From Rhodocollybia butyracea (Eukaryota > Basidiomycota > Agaricomycetes > Agaricales > Omphalotaceae): 64,000 nt of DNA. This document shows, piece by piece, positions 32,745 through 45,126 of the stretch; position 1 is the first letter of the stretch, and each line of letters opens with the position of its first letter. Below the pieces are notes generated by a model, which worked only from the letters and a program-made list of their open reading frames with translations, did not search any database and was not told where the DNA came from. The stretch covers positions 124,001-188,000 of the forward strand of contig JADNRY010000028.1 in NCBI GenBank assembly GCA_015501585.1, given 5' to 3'. A program made the translations under genes and the position numbers.

Positions 32745-33410
32745 ATGCGATTGAATCCCGTATTTGCTATCCTTGGATTCGTATGCATTATATATGCGAT
32801 GCCCCTCTTGGTAATCGTTTGCTTCTTTTAAACCTACAATTTTCCTCACTTATTGGCGACCGCCCAGGAGTCCGGCTCTCAGCGATGCAAGGGGTCTGAC
32901 TCTCGAGTCACTCGGCGATGCTTCATGGACTTCATAACTCTAACCGTCGAATTCACCTACGAAACCAAAAAAAAAACCCAAAAAAGCGCCCCTCCAACAG
33001 CCAAAAACCCAAAACAAAGGAAAAGGATTGAAAGTTGAGGGCAGAAAAGACAGAAAAGACAAACGCGGAAACGTTGACGGAGGATCCGGTACCAAGTATG
33101 CTCGTCGTATCGTCAAGGAGCTTGCCGAAGATTTCTTCGACGGCAGCAGAGTCCGGTTTAAATGGGGCAGATTCACGAAATCCAGAACATATGTTGCGGA
33201 GCATGAGATACAGTTCACCCTTAGAAATGGAAAGAACTATTACTATGGCCGCGGATCGCTTATAGGAAACACAGCGCTTTTAAAAAACGAAGGAGATCCA
33301 GAAGAAGAGGGCATAGTACGAGGGCAAATAACGGCAGCTCCCACAGAGAACCGCGTAAGTGCATCCACCTCCACTGTACTTGCCTCTTATGTGTTCGACA
33401 GAGGCCTTGA
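32745..33410 (+). CDS. E3: small secreted protein, about 142 aa, distant E-family member
   Basis: Exons 32745-32810, 33001-33354 and 33402-33410 give an in-phase 143-codon gene. The signal peptide is MRLNPVFAILGFVCIIYAM. The body is basic (KGKGLKVEGRKDRKDKRGN) followed by a core FTLRNGKNYYYGRG that resembles FSFEITDKKGK and FSFQMKDSKTGK of E1 and E2. The first intron would be 190 bp, long for this genome. An alternative acceptor at 32868 opens a short extra exon in another frame, so the 5' structure is uncertain. The last intron (47 bp, donor GTAAGT) is clear. Confidence 0.55.
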
Positions 33411-33419
33411 CCTTTCGAA

Positions 33420-34100
33420 TTAATGCTAAAACTAGTGATGATCCCGAGCCAGCCGAATCGGTGGGGTTGTGACGATTTCCACTATAGCCCTGGTCGTCAG
33501 CGCTGACAAGAGAATTCTGGGGTTGTATTACTATTTTAAGTGTACGATAATGCTATGTAACTACAGCGAGAAGTTCCCAGTTTCGGAGAGCAAAGAAGAT
33601 ATCACCAAGACAAAGCGGAGCTAGAGCATTAGTCTCCTGAGGGCGGTACAACCGGGCGAAACTCTAGCAAGATAACTAGGAAGATCCACCACGACATCCA
33701 TGAAGAAAGAAGAAGGAGGGGTGAATAGAAGAATAGGTGGATAGCGTACTTCCACTACGACACACGTTAACACCGGCGGGACGAAAGAAGTTGGGAGACT
33801 ACGTCGGGTATTTCCTTTCCATCGAAGTTCCTTCCCATCTGTCTTTCGTTCCTCCCCAGCCATCCATTCACCCATTATCCACGACCCCATCCCAATACAT
33901 CCCATCACCAACCCTTCTCCCCAAAGTTTGTCTCTCTCCCCAAGTTCACATAACAATGCACTTCTGAGCCGGATCAAGCCCCATCTCCCTAAACTGTTCC
34001 TCCGCCGCCTCTTTCTTGCTCGCCCTGAGCTTCTCGTGCGTTTCTGCAGGGAACCAGTCCTCCATGAAGCTCATCAGGCTCCAGTCGTTTGCTAAAGAGA
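33420..34100. repeat. Segmental duplication, copy 1 (partner 37140-38030)
   Basis: Shares long blocks with 37140-38030, such as GACAAGAGAATTCTGGGGTT, GGGACGAAAGAAGTTGGGAG and TCGAAGTTCCTTCCCAT, in the same order and orientation. Each copy lies downstream of or near a gene of the G1/G2 pair, so a segment of several kb was duplicated. Confidence 0.8.
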
Positions 34101-34131
34101 AAAAAAAAAGTAAATGATTATTATAAAACAC
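33946..34131 (-). CDS. 3' exon of an unidentified leftward gene
   Basis: After an acceptor (TTTAG) near 34092 the minus strand encodes a charged peptide with FMEDWFPAETHEKLRASKK, ending AQKCIVM and TGA at 33946. The homologous stretch in the second segment copy (37860-37985) keeps YFVEDW but loses the frame. Upstream exons were not found. Family unknown. Confidence 0.4.
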   Translation of the reverse strand: MFYNNHLLFFFSLANDWSLMSFMEDWFPAETHEKLRASKKEAAEEQFREMGLDPAQKCIVM

Positions 34132-34454
34132 TCAAAAGCACACTCGCAAAAACAGCTCACGACCGAACACTTGCATACAGAGTAGGTCCTAATAACATGA
34201 CCTCTTATAACTTATAAGTGCTGGTGAGCAGCAATACCTAATGTTAGAACTAAGAAATGAGATAATATTGGAGAAATAGGCGAAGTCAGTAATATATTTT
34301 ATGGTGTTTAGTAATAGCCATAGTACAGCCAAGTCTCTTCATCGGACCTGTTTGACCAAAATATAGTTAATTAATGGGTCTAACAGGCTACAGATCCAGT
34401 TAAAGAGGGATTAGCAGGCCACCTGGTTATACAGCAAGTAGTGACACCATTATC

Positions 34455-35710
34455 TTATGAGACACTGGTCTGGGGTTGAGCTGTTAGATAAAGTGTTTCT
34501 GCAATGGGAGAGTTGTCCGAGAAGATTATGACAATTATGGCAAGCGGATAAAGTGCCTGAAAAATTTTGAATAAGGTGTTCCTACATAACACAAATAAAA
34601 GCAGACCTTCTGCTGAAGCCTGCCACACTTCCTGACTGACATCTACAACCCAATTAATGGTATCTACACTTTCCATTGCTGTGGACAATATTGCTCCAAT
34701 CAATGCAAATGATTGTATAACCAGAAACATTGCCCCAGATTCCACGAAAAAAAAATAGAATCTTTTGAACACGACTGTTCTTCCAAGCTGACACTTCCCT
34801 TATCGTTCTGTAATGCGCCCTAAAATAATAGAGGTTAGAACACAGGTTACAAGCTGATGCCCATTGCCAAATGATATTACCAAGCTTTCCAGCCAATTAA
34901 TGATGTTACGGCCATATTTGTTAGCCATGAAAAGGCTATGGAAGCCCACCCCAGATTCTGAAGGAGATTGTTATTATTGATAACACTGCCATTTCCACCC
35001 AACACAACAAGGATTATATCTGCAATATTGAATCCTGTGGACAAATGGCCCATGGGCTGTGAGCGCAACAAGAAGTGGAAATGTACTAAATGCATACCAA
35101 CGTTGCAAATTACGATTATTGCAAGTCCAAACCGCCAAACTTTGTCATGAGGTACTAAAACCCAGGCTCTCCAGCAGATCACAAGGTCACCAACCATAAC
35201 CTGAAAGGCAAGTGAATTCCTTAATTAACAAGTGTCAGGCTTGCCCAACTCTCACCATTAGTTGAGATACAGAGGTCTGGATGTTATTAATGATGTCAAA
35301 AATCAAAGGAGGTGTTGAGAACTCCATCATAGTGCCTGCTCTTATTTGATCGAAGACTAGAGTGTACCCAAGGATACTTTGCACTATCCAAGAAAGTGAA
35401 ATAGATAGACAACACAGAAGCTGTATTGCTTTGGGTTCTCTCCAGGATTCAATGCCACTAATTAGTATTCAGTTACCAACTAAATATTACTACTAGTGAG
35501 AATTAGAAACACTTACGGTAGCAGGTGCATCGCAATCAGTATCCCAAGTGCAGCAATGGCTACATAAAATATCATGAGTATCTCAACGTCTCAACATCCA
35601 CGGTGAAATAGATACCCACCAGAAGTAAGCGTGGAAACCAGAAGACTCATTACATTGATAGAGCAATTGGCTCCAAAGATATACATTTGTTCTTGCTCTG
35701 CTGGCGTCAT
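34455..35710 (-). pseudogene. G1: multi-pass membrane protein gene with homopolymer frameshift
   Basis: About eight exons can be followed: MTPAEQEQMYIFGANCSINV (from 35710); AIAALGILIAMHLL; IESWREPKAIQLL...; VMVGDLVICWRAWVLV; FNIADIILVVLGGNG...SLIGWKAW; WAHYRTIREVSAWKN; then FVESGAMFLVIQSF and YPLAIIVIIFSDNSPIAE. The WRAW motif and the VESG helix are typical of an abundant basidiomycete seven-helix family of unknown role. In the exon around 34745 a run of nine T (minus strand) puts the VESG helix out of frame, while eight T would restore it. So it is a pseudogene or a base error. Paralogue: G2. Confidence 0.75.
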
Positions 35711-36317
35711 ACTAAGAAGTCAATATGAGAGGAATGTGAACCACTTCCGGCCCTACTAGAGTTAGAGGAATAGTTTGATGGCTTTTCAACCTTTCCTCTA
35801 CTTTTATGCTCGCGACGGCCGAAGAATTAATAAAACCCACACAGCATTAGAGTATCCCAAGACTGCATCAGATCATCATAGTAGTTTGATGAGCAGTTCA
35901 ACCCTGGTCCAACACTGAGTGACTGAGCGCTTGACTGAGCGTGCTAAAATCAGTACAACTTAACGGCGTCATATAGTACTATGCAACTAGTGTCCACTGT
36001 CCTTGCTTAGACATGGAATAATTCAGTTTTGTAGAGACTTTATAGAGGCTGTACTGTAAGTACTAGCGCTTTCTCCGTATGGCCAGTCTGTGTTCAGGTA
36101 AACTGGGTTAATTAATTTCTGGGGTGACATCTTTGGGTGTTATTGGGCCTCAACAAGCCTCCGCTCCATCCGGATCTGATTTCTCTTGAAGAACCGAGAT
36201 ATAGTATAAACTTCAACTTAAGTATTGGAGATCCTTCTCAGCATTTCCGAGCACTGGCAGTATCTGGACTGTTGAACATTTGATTGCCACAGCGCCAACC
36301 CAAACGGCGAACAAGCA
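35711..36317. other. Intergenic, no gene seen
   Basis: Upstream region of G1. Nothing else supported. Confidence 0.5.
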
Positions 36318-36940
36318 GTGGAAGTTGAGTGGAAGATAGTTGGAAGACTCATGTTTTATGTGGACAACATTAATTACCGATATAGATGGAAACAAGCGAG
36401 TGTGGAATACATTGAGAATGAACAGAGCACAACAACCAAAACGATTAATGAAGACTACAGGAAGATTAGGTTTGAAGCAAGCCTGCGGCTCATCACTCGG
36501 GGGGTTGGGCCACCCTGCTGGCTCTCTGACCTCCACTTAGCTTCAGGTATACTTCCTGGGAGCCCATCGTTGCCAGAGCTTGATTACCTGCTCGGGGACC
36601 CAATGCGCCGGGTGTCTGCGGTGATCGACACAGTCCGCGGCGTGGTTAATGCGGACCTTCGGTCGAAGATGGCCTACGTAGGAGCCTGGGAGGCGTGAGC
36701 CCCAGACGGACGGCCCAAAGTTGGCCTCTCCTGCTGCCTCCGGCACTACCTCACATAGGTCATAGCGGCGGCTCGCCGCACCCTACTAACTCGTCTTCTC
36801 TGTGGCGACACAACCACAATCACCTTCCGCGCAGCCCCAGCGAGCGCAGGACCACTCTTAGATACAGAGTGGCATCCGAAAAGGTGTTGCGCTTGTGACA
36901 GGGTCCCCAGCATGTCTTGCTGCAATGCGACATGTCGAGC
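36318..36940 (+). other. Unassigned open frame and possible retroelement scrap
   Basis: A 126-codon frame (36318-36698) ends with LGDPMRRVSAVIDTVRGVV. Downstream, 36885-36930 can be read as QHVLLQCDM after a one-base shift, resembling the Cys/His tail of LINE reverse transcriptases (..EHVLLEC..). The evidence is weak and no reverse transcriptase motif is present. Confidence 0.25.
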
Positions 36941-36944
36941 TCCC

Positions 36945-37015
36945 CCCCCAAAGGGTAATGATTTTGAATTTTCGAGGGTTGCTCTGGCTTGCTCTGGCTA
37001 CCCCAGTGGGGCCTT
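36945..37015 (+). repeat. Third copy of the AAAGGGTAATGATTTTGAA repeat (empty TA site)
   Basis: Matches the flanks of the 797-bp element with a single TA between GCTCTGGC and CCCCAGTGGGG. A TTGCTCTGGC word is duplicated here. Confidence 0.8.
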
Positions 37016-37139
37016 TCAAAGATGATGCTACTAGTGATAGCTGTTAAACTTTAGACCCGGGAGATCCACAAAAGGATGCGAACGATAAACGACGACGTAA
37101 GACAAGCAAGTAACGTAACATGTGACTACGGACCGTAAA

Positions 37140-38440
37140 CTACCAGCGTCTCGGCTCATACCAACAATAGCCGATCCGGTGGGGATCTGATGGTTTCCAC
37201 CATAGCCTTGAATAAGACGATGAGCGTCGGCGCTGACAAGAGAATTCTGGGGTTGTATTACCATTTTAAGTATCATTTGTATACCTATGATAATAGCTAT
37301 GTATGTAACTACGGCGAGAAGTCCCCAGTTTCAGAGAGAAAAGAAGACAAAGCGCGGACACCAACAAACAGAGTGTTACTCTCCTAAAGGCGGTACGACC
37401 GGGCCATACTCTGGCTAGATAATCGACATTCAATAATAAAGATATGAAAAGGACATGAAAAAGGTATGGACACGAAGGTCTCTGAAAAGCATAGGAAACC
37501 GATAGGAAAATCCACCACGACGTCCATGAAGAAGGAAGAAGAAATTCGTAGGAGCAGGGAATCGAAGGATAAGTGAATAACTTACCTCCACCACGTCATG
37601 CTCACCTGCGGGACGAAAGAAGTTGGGAGACTACGTTGGTTATTTCCCTTCCTTCGAAGTTCCTTCCCATATGTCGTTCGTTCCTCCCAGCCGTCCATTC
37701 CTCCTTCCATCCACCGTTCAAACGTTCATTCCTTCGAATTCCATCTGTCGTTCCCATCCATCCTTACCGAACTCAAATGCACACCCGTCACCAACCCTCT
37801 CCCCAAAGTTCGCCTCTCACCCTTCCCCACGTTCATATAACAACACGCTTCTGATTCGGCTCAAACCCGTTTCCTTACATAAACTGTTTCTCCTGCCTCT
37901 TTCTCGCTCGCGTCGAGCTTCTCGTGCGCTTCCACGGGACCAGTCCTCCACGAAGTACATTTGCATTAGGCTCCAGTGGACGTTCGCTAAAGAGAAAAAG
38001 AAGTGAATAATTATGATAAAACACTCAAAAGCACACTCGCAAAAACGGCTCACATTTACCAGCCCTCCCCACCGTCGGCGCATTACACATTCCCTTGCCT
38101 TCTCTTCTGCGTCTTCACCAGGCGGCGCACGCAAAAGAGGCCCGTGTCCGCATCCCAAACGGATAGGTTTGAATGTGATGCGGGAGAAGTCGTCGAGATG
38201 ATAAGGAGGAGGATCTCGCCGAGGGCTTGTACAAGGATGTGCGGGAGGGAGGTAAGGGAGAGGGGGAGGAAGAGGGGATGTTGAGGCCTTGAGCTTGAGC
38301 TTGAAAGCTTGAGGGACGAGGAGCATACGAAGGAGCATTTGGAGGGCCTAAAGATCTTGAGTAGCAGGGCACCCCCGTCAATTGCGGTAGCGCCGGGGTT
38401 TGACCAAAGTAATCTTGCCCGTTCGGATATTCGATCAAAG
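37140..38440 (-). pseudogene. Segmental duplication, copy 2, with decayed leftward gene
   Basis: Positions 37140-38030 match 33420-34100. On the minus strand further upstream, 38440-38290 is open with YPNGQDYFGQTPALPQLTG, and the homologous 3' exon around 37985-37860 is frameshifted. The gene is unidentified and broken here. Confidence 0.55.
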
Positions 38441-38774
38441 TGGGAGCGCAGTCTGTTTAGCGTGTTTCTTCAAGATTTTGCGGGTTTAATCGACGTTGGC
38501 GTGTTGGAGCTGTACAGAGCAGATCAGACGTCAGTTAAAATTCGTTAAGCGATAGGAGAAACACACCTTCTCCACTCTTTTTTCTCCTCGAATTACCCTC
38601 AAAAGTGTTTTATCATACCGAAAAACGTTAAAAGCATTGATATGGTGCGCAACATCCTTCGAGTAACGCCAAGCGCGGGGACGAATTTCAGCTCTTGCAC
38701 TTGCACAGTACAATCAACAGATTGGCTTCTTTTTTGAAGGATTTTTGCGAGAACGAGAAGTTTTCATTTTTCAA

Positions 38775-39230
38775 TATCGGGATTGCGGTCATTCCTTGGT
38801 GACGCGAAAGTTCGAGTGCTGTTTTGCGGTTCTGTAGAGTGGTTGAGTTGAAACGTATGCGGTGTTGTGACAAGAATGAGGCGTCGGAATTCGGATCACT
38901 CGGCGTTCCCTTTGTTTGGTTAACCAAACAAACCGGTCTTGTATCAAGACTCTCAAGGTGGCTGTCGCGTTCGTCGAGCTCACCTTCTTCCTTCATACTT
39001 TTCCGCTATTCACTAGTACTGGTGGGTACTTGAGCCCTCTAATATTCAGCATTCGAACACTAACGCTTCAACTTCCCTCTTACTATCAGGTTACCTTATT
39101 TAAATAAACTTATACTTATTCTGTTATTAGAGGCGCGTTTTTGAAGTATTGAGTTCTGAGAGGGTCGTTCAAACGTTCAGGTGCGTACTTCATGCCTCAG
39201 TCTCTCCCATGGACATTCTACTAATCGGAT
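38775..39230. repeat. Dispersed repeat R, copy 1
   Basis: Shares ordered blocks with 48620-49080 and 59420-59860: GACGCGAAAGTTCGAGTGCTG, TTTGGT..CCAAACAAA, CGCGTTCGTCGAGCTC, TTCATACTTTTCCGCTA, and the terminal TTGACTTTCTAGGATGCT-like block. No protein frame is conserved among the copies, so it is non-coding or a decayed element. Two of the three copies lie between a NACHT head and the next H copy. Confidence 0.75.
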
Positions 39231-40153
39231 GATGCATTGCAACATCGTCCTCAGAGCCACGGCCAGACCCTGAGATCTGAGATCTTGAGACCTCGAACAA
39301 CGGCCAATGCACTGCGAAGTCCCGCACAGGCTAGTACCATACCATCATTTGCTACTCGTTATTTTCGTTCTCTCCTATTCCTTCCCTATCTCTATTCGCT
39401 TTCCTATTGTAGTTCCAACACCAGGACACTCTCCAAGAAACAACCCAATACCCCCAATGCGAATCTCCTCAATACGCTCTGTGTCCTCCCTTTGATGTAA
39501 CCCCCACCCACCAGAAAAGACTCATGCGACCCTAATCAATCCGCGTGCACCGGGGTGTCATATTGCCTAACATCATCATACTCCTTGCAGCTTTTACCTT
39601 GAACCTAGTCCTCAATGTAACGTTCAACTTATGGGTTCCACGCCTGCGACCAGAGGTCTCCCTATATTCATAGGGTCCCACCATTGGTCCTGGACTCCTG
39701 TATCAACTTATGGCTGAGCGGCTTTTCTGCATCACTCGCATCAATGGTTTCCTGTCATGGTGCTCTTTCGTCCCTCAAATTTCAAAGAATGTAAGTACTT
39801 CTGAATTTTTTCCAACGAGGTGGGAGCAGCGAGGGGCGCCCGGGATGTGAATCCTTTACATACCCTGGGCTGGGACTCTTGACTCAGGCTCTTGACAGTT
39901 GGGCCCCGGCTGGCATATCGTTAAGTGTTATCGGCTTGTAGAGATAGTCCTAAACTATCCACTAGTCAAATAGAAGGCTGTCGTTGAACATGGGGAATGA
40001 GATTTGGAATCATATAACTGAACTTGGTTCAGCCATGGTTTGTGATTCTGTGGAGATAACCTAGGAGATAAACTCAGATGGGGAGCAAGTATACAGTTGA
40101 AATATGTCATTTGCGCAACATGGAGTAAAATTTTCTAAACGCTCTGAATTGCG
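39231..40153. other. Intergenic, no gene seen
   Basis: About 0.9 kb. Short frames near 39240-39500 show no family or splice support. Confidence 0.5.
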
Positions 40154-41501
40154 TTAAGCATCTAGTATCATGGTAGTAGACCTGCCACTATCCCATTCGA
40201 GTGTAGAGCCTAGACTCATTGTACTAAAGCAGACACCACCACTCTCGATAGAGCTCCCGGATGATGCTAGTTGTTTGCCGTCCTTGAGAAGAAAGCCAAT
40301 TACCGCAACGGGATAACATGCCTGGACCATCATGATCAGTTTCTGGCAAGTAAAGAGCATGTAGGGATCAGGCAACTTACACACGCAGTAACAAAGACGG
40401 CCTCAGCAGTGCGCCGGGGCCATTGAGAACTTGAAGCTGGTATGATGTTGCATGCATTTAGCGCAACAACTATGATGTACATGAACTGAACTGTGCAGAA
40501 AATGACGCCCGATTCTACTATTAGATTCAATATTTTCTGTGCTCGTGTGCCTCTAAGGGCTAAGCTTCCATTAAGCCCTCTCATATACTGGTGATGATTC
40601 CTGTAATGTGTCGTCAGAATGAGTACATCACTTCTGAACCAACTCTTAGTTCTGTATCTGGGAAAATTGACTTACCAAGCTTTGTAGGAAAATAAAATGG
40701 TTGCAACCATATTGACGCTCATGGAAAATACCACTGAAAGCCAGTCCAAAACGGCGGAATTGGAAAACTCTATGTTCTCGTTCACATTATCCCAGATAGA
40801 ATCCGCCACATTTAGACCTTCGATTCAATTTCAGTAAGTATGCGGACCCATGGCCCATACCATATAATTACGCACTAATATTGGCAATCATAAGGATTGC
40901 AAGAATGAACCTCCAAAATTTGCTTTGATGGTACAACGCCGAAGCTCGCCAAACTACAACGCCGTCACTCAAAAGCAGCTGCATAGTTTGAATGATATTG
41001 ATAAAAATCTTCCATGATCCATGATAGTAATACTCACATTGATTAGGGCAGGCCAATGAGACGTAGCTTGCCATGCCTTTATCCTCTCATTGGCAACATG
41101 GGTCTGAGCACCGACTCCTTGTTCTAATGTCTGCATGAATGCATACCGATCCACGTCTAAGAATAATGTTCCAATGCTGAATACACTGCAGGAGAAGCAA
41201 GTAAGACTAATTATCAAGCAGACAAGAAGGCAAGTCTGTGGGCGTCCCCATGATCCTCTAGACCAAAAAACAGTGATGAAATATAGCAATTTGAATAGAT
41301 AACACAATACTTACATGGCTAGAGATTGAAGAGCAATAATAAATCCTAGAATAAAGGCTCCTACCGCTTGATCGTTAAATACGGTTTAAATAGAGCTTTC
41401 ATTCACATACCATAGCCGGTGAGAATCAATATGAGATTAAGGATGATGACAAACCCTTCCTCGCCAAATGCAGATACCAGCTGCCTTTCTTCGGGAGTCA
41501 T
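40154..41501 (-). CDS. G2: multi-pass membrane protein, paralogue of G1
   Basis: Starts MTPEERQLVSAFGEEGFVII at 41501, like G1 (MTPAEQEQM...). Further exons carry LLLSDGVVVWRASALYHQSK (about 40990-40900), ILNLIVESGVIFCTVQFMYI (about 40530-40470) and VQACYPVAVIGFLLKDG, ending at the stop at 40154. The VVWRA motif, the VESG helix and the final YP..VI helix match the G1 family. The intron at about 40389-40333 (donor GTGTGTAAG) is clear and the others are about 50-60 bp. The VESG exon is open here, unlike in G1. Membrane location is certain from hydrophobicity; function is unknown. Confidence 0.7.
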
Positions 41502-42399
41502 TCAAACCAACAAGATCAATAGGAATGTGAGGAGAAACTAGTAGGTTTACCAACCAAACCTAAGGTATTATGTATGTACTAGATTAAGATATCAACATCT
41601 AGCCATCCAGTGTTGGATTAGACACAGCATAATCAGGCTGAGCAAGGAGTTTACTCGGTAAACAATGAACTCAAAAGTTACAGCATAGTACAGGATGATC
41701 ATGAAACCTACTCATACAAGCGGACAATAAGCGGATCGTACATCTAAACTAGATCCAGGTGAGGATTTTGCCACGCCACCTTTGGATCCCTAATAGTACT
41801 AGTACTAGTACTTATTTACATTGCTATGAGGGATTGATGTTCCAGCCCAAGATGACTGATTGAGACCGAAATAAATGATATTATAGTGATATGGATGTGC
41901 CGAAAGAGAATGTATTCATGACAACGAACAACCCTCAGACTGATCCATTGCTGATCCTCAACATCGACGTGGTTGAAGTGTTCATGGACAGTGCATCACT
42001 GCTGCTTTTAGGCACAAAGTATGACTCAGTTGCCCTACTCTTGAGTCTTGGCGCTTGTCTTGAACTGAGAACTTTGTTATGAACCATATTGAGATGATGG
42101 ACTCCGTGATGATCTGATTGTGCTCCAAGTACCATGACGAAGATGCAGGATTCTGACAGCAAGATGGACTATGGAGTAAGTAAATCTATTTGTGCAATGG
42201 GATCTTTCGGGTGGGTGATGCCAACTGCGAATCTAACCTCAAGTTCTGCTTTCGCCATGTATATTAGTAGTGGTGGTTCGTCGTTCGCCGCAGGAAACCT
42301 GAGAGTCTGAGACTAAGTAGTACATGGCAATGGGAACAGATTTATTCAGAGGCCAAATCTACCAATGCCTCGCCGGTGTTGGTAGGTTGGTTAGCTGGA
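41502..42399. other. Intergenic, no gene seen
   Basis: Upstream region of G2. Frames at 41891-42082 lack support. Confidence 0.5.
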
Positions 42400-42735
42400 A
42401 CACTGGCAGCCATATTCCTGGGACTCCAACTTGACTGCGGGAAAGCCACAACCACAAGTTGCAGGAGCCGGGATGCAGATGACTTCTGTTGAGACTACAC
42501 CTTCAGTACTGGAGGGTACACTCCCATGCCCTAGGTTCCAGCGGCATCGCTGTATGTGCCGAGTCCGCGGAGTGGGCCTGGTGCACCGCTGTCGGTATAA
42601 GGGTAGGGGAACCCATTTGGAAATTATGAAGGGGAAGGGGATGCGGCAATGTATCCGCTCCCGCCACCTTCTTATTCAAGCCTGTATATTCCCCCAAGAG
42701 CTCAGAGTCCTACTAGTACTCCTTCAAATTGATAA
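42400..42735 (+). pseudogene. Fragment of gene H 3' end
   Basis: Matches the last part of the H exon and its natural terminus: CAATGTATCCGCTCCCGCC, TTATTCAAGCCTGTATATTCC, AGAGCTCAGAGTCCTA and a TTGATAA end, against 17710-17790. Coding frames are lost. It lies 190 bp from the stop of NACHT B, tail to tail. Confidence 0.75.
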
Positions 42736-42923
42736 TTACTTATGTGATTAGTTGACTGGTGTGTGTCTTTTTTCCTCCCTCCTCGAGCAGAGGACGATGT
42801 TGAAGCTATCTGGTGTGCTATTGCTTCTTGAGTTATTTTATTTGGGGAATAGTTGCTACGTAGTGTAATAATAGGTTGTTAATACGAACATCTCTGCATG
42901 GGAGGCACAACGGGTCATCTGTG

Positions 42924-45126
42924 TCAACAACCTGGGGGCCCTTCATTTGTAAGTAATGGGGTAATTGTTACAGAAGAAGACCTGAGATATGCATATAATG
43001 ACGCAGAGGAAACTTGGGAGAATATACACGCCATTATCTCACTACCAGCAATCAAAGACGGGCTACCCTTTGTATACAAGTCATACAAGTCAGCGGACAA
43101 TTGAATAGGAATTTTTTGGCGGCCAGGGATAATGATATTGAAACCAACGGTGGATATCTCAACAAAATCCTGCAAGATTTTCTTCTGTTTACTCTGAGAA
43201 AGCAAAACACACTGCATTGTAAATAATGAAAGCGCATGAAATGGTCCCTCGTACCTTGAAATGAGCCTGGATTGTAAATGTTTGTAAAAGAAAATCACCC
43301 AGTGACCAGAATGATCTACTGATAAAGAAAGATCTAATGCCAGCATAGGCAGGTGCATTGGAAGCGGAATATTGAAATCGAGTAAGAAAAGTGGAGTAAA
43401 CATTGAAAATATCAAGCCGTGACAGAACTTGAGGAGTGCCACATGCAAGGGTAAGATGATGTGCCCAATATGAGTATGCATACTCTAACACTGGGACAGA
43501 AGCAATAGTCTGGTTGCCAGGTTTATGAGCAAGTGATTGACGAAGGACTTTGGGCCCTTCAACCTCAAGCACAGATAAGCAACACAATGCAAGATAGTCA
43601 TGACCATGTGATTTGTCGATATAAAACTCCAAGGACCTGTCGCGGTTTGATAAAAATTCTGCAAAGGAAGCATGGCAAAAACGCAGATCAGATTCAACGG
43701 GTGAAGGGCCATTGAAAAGAGAATGGAGACCAGATAGTGCAGCATGGAGAGCACCTAGGGACCTCATCTCAACAGCGAGGAGATCCACTAATACCTCTCT
43801 TGAGTTCCCATTGTTTGTTAACATCAAGTCCTGGAACACTACGATTGCCCCAAGGATGTGAACCAGCTTAGGGCTCTTTTTGTGCGCCGTTGATAAAATC
43901 TGATGGTACAGAGCATCCAGCTCCACAAATGGCGATTCCGCCCTTCAAGTGGCTGAATACCAAGTACCATATCTAGATGGTCTGCTGGGACTGCGCTATC
44001 ATCATCAATGTATTTCAGTACAGTTGACGGGTAGATGAAGTGTCCCGAAGATTTCTGCACAAGCACCTCGATCTGATTATCAGTTGGCCAAGGGCGAGCA
44101 ACATGATCCATGGTGTGGGAATGGTCGTAGAGAATCTCTCGAAATCTGTCCTGTAGAAATGCTCGAATTTCTCGAGATGTTTGATATATGTCATCGTCGA
44201 GAGGAATCCATCGACAGATCGTTTTGAGTCCAGATTTGTTGAAAGAGTCCTTGATGCGAGGTTCTGGTCTGCTGGCTATCAAGATCCGGAACGGGAGAGG
44301 GTGTCTGCGCATTGCATCTCCGAGAATGGAAAGGATGCGTCGTTGGTCAGGACTATTAGAGCATTCATCAAGACCATCAATGATAATAATTCGGATACGG
44401 GTCAATGATGGCGGTGAGAGAGAGGTATCCGTACCCGGTGCAGATGAAAACGGAGTCTGGCGCCTTGCATCATTGCGCAAATGCGAAGAGGGAGGGATTC
44501 CAAGCAATTCTTGGTGCACCTGGACCTTGAACCAGGGCTGCAGAATAAGGTCATTAAACTGAGTTTCGATTGATGATGTGAGGATAGAGGGATTTTTAAT
44601 GATCACTGAGTTTATGCTCGAGCGTAACTCAGGCATGGCGCCAGCGATCTGGAGAGCAAGAGTAGTGAACAGCCGTTCAGGGTTGTTTCGAGACGGATCA
44701 GAACGCCAAAAGAAAAAACTTCCAGCTAGGATCCCAATCTTCGCACAGGTTTCTGCGACAGTCTGAGCAATAGCAGACTTTCCTGCTCCGGCTGGTCCAT
44801 AGAGCCAGCGGATGCTTGAATCGTTTGGGAAGGCCTGTGGTGTATCGTGTCTAACCCAGTACTTCAATTCTCTCAAAATATCTTCTCGTGTTCCTGGGTG
44901 ACACAATGGTGGAGGGAACCGAGCTTCTGCATTGAACACAGCAGACGTGGACGTATGCCCATATAACATGTGAAGACCTTTGTCTATGTGTCAACATCGC
45001 TCGTCAATGCATGAACCAGGAAGCCAACCCACCTCTTTCTCCGTCATTTGTCGATATGTTCACATCGCGGCCGGCATAGTTGAAGGTTGACCGATCGATA
45101 ACGAAGTCGTGAGATCCTCCGAACAT
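42924..45126 (-). pseudogene. NACHT-domain STAND ATPase B, 1-bp frameshift
   Basis: Exons 45126-45033, 44977-43255 and 43193-42924 have the same layout as A, C and D. The leader (SHDFVIDRSTFNYAGRDVNIS), Walker A GPAGAGKS, the Ser-rich linker, Walker B IIIIDGLDE and the C-terminal domain are all present. At about 43943-43947 one base is missing relative to A, C and D (IQPLEG then out of frame). This separates the NACHT half from the C-terminal half. No other lesion is seen. It is a young pseudogene or a base-calling error. Confidence 0.88.

Noticed and set aside
36690..36940. LINE retrotransposon
   Set aside because: Only a short QHVLLQC-like stretch after a frame shift; no endonuclease or reverse transcriptase motif, so not called as a mobile element.
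44181..44766. Plus-strand frames inside the NACHT genes (also at 25209, 52135, 52369, 55253)
   Set aside because: The same antisense frames recur only because the NACHT genes are paralogues; no splice signals or independent conservation.
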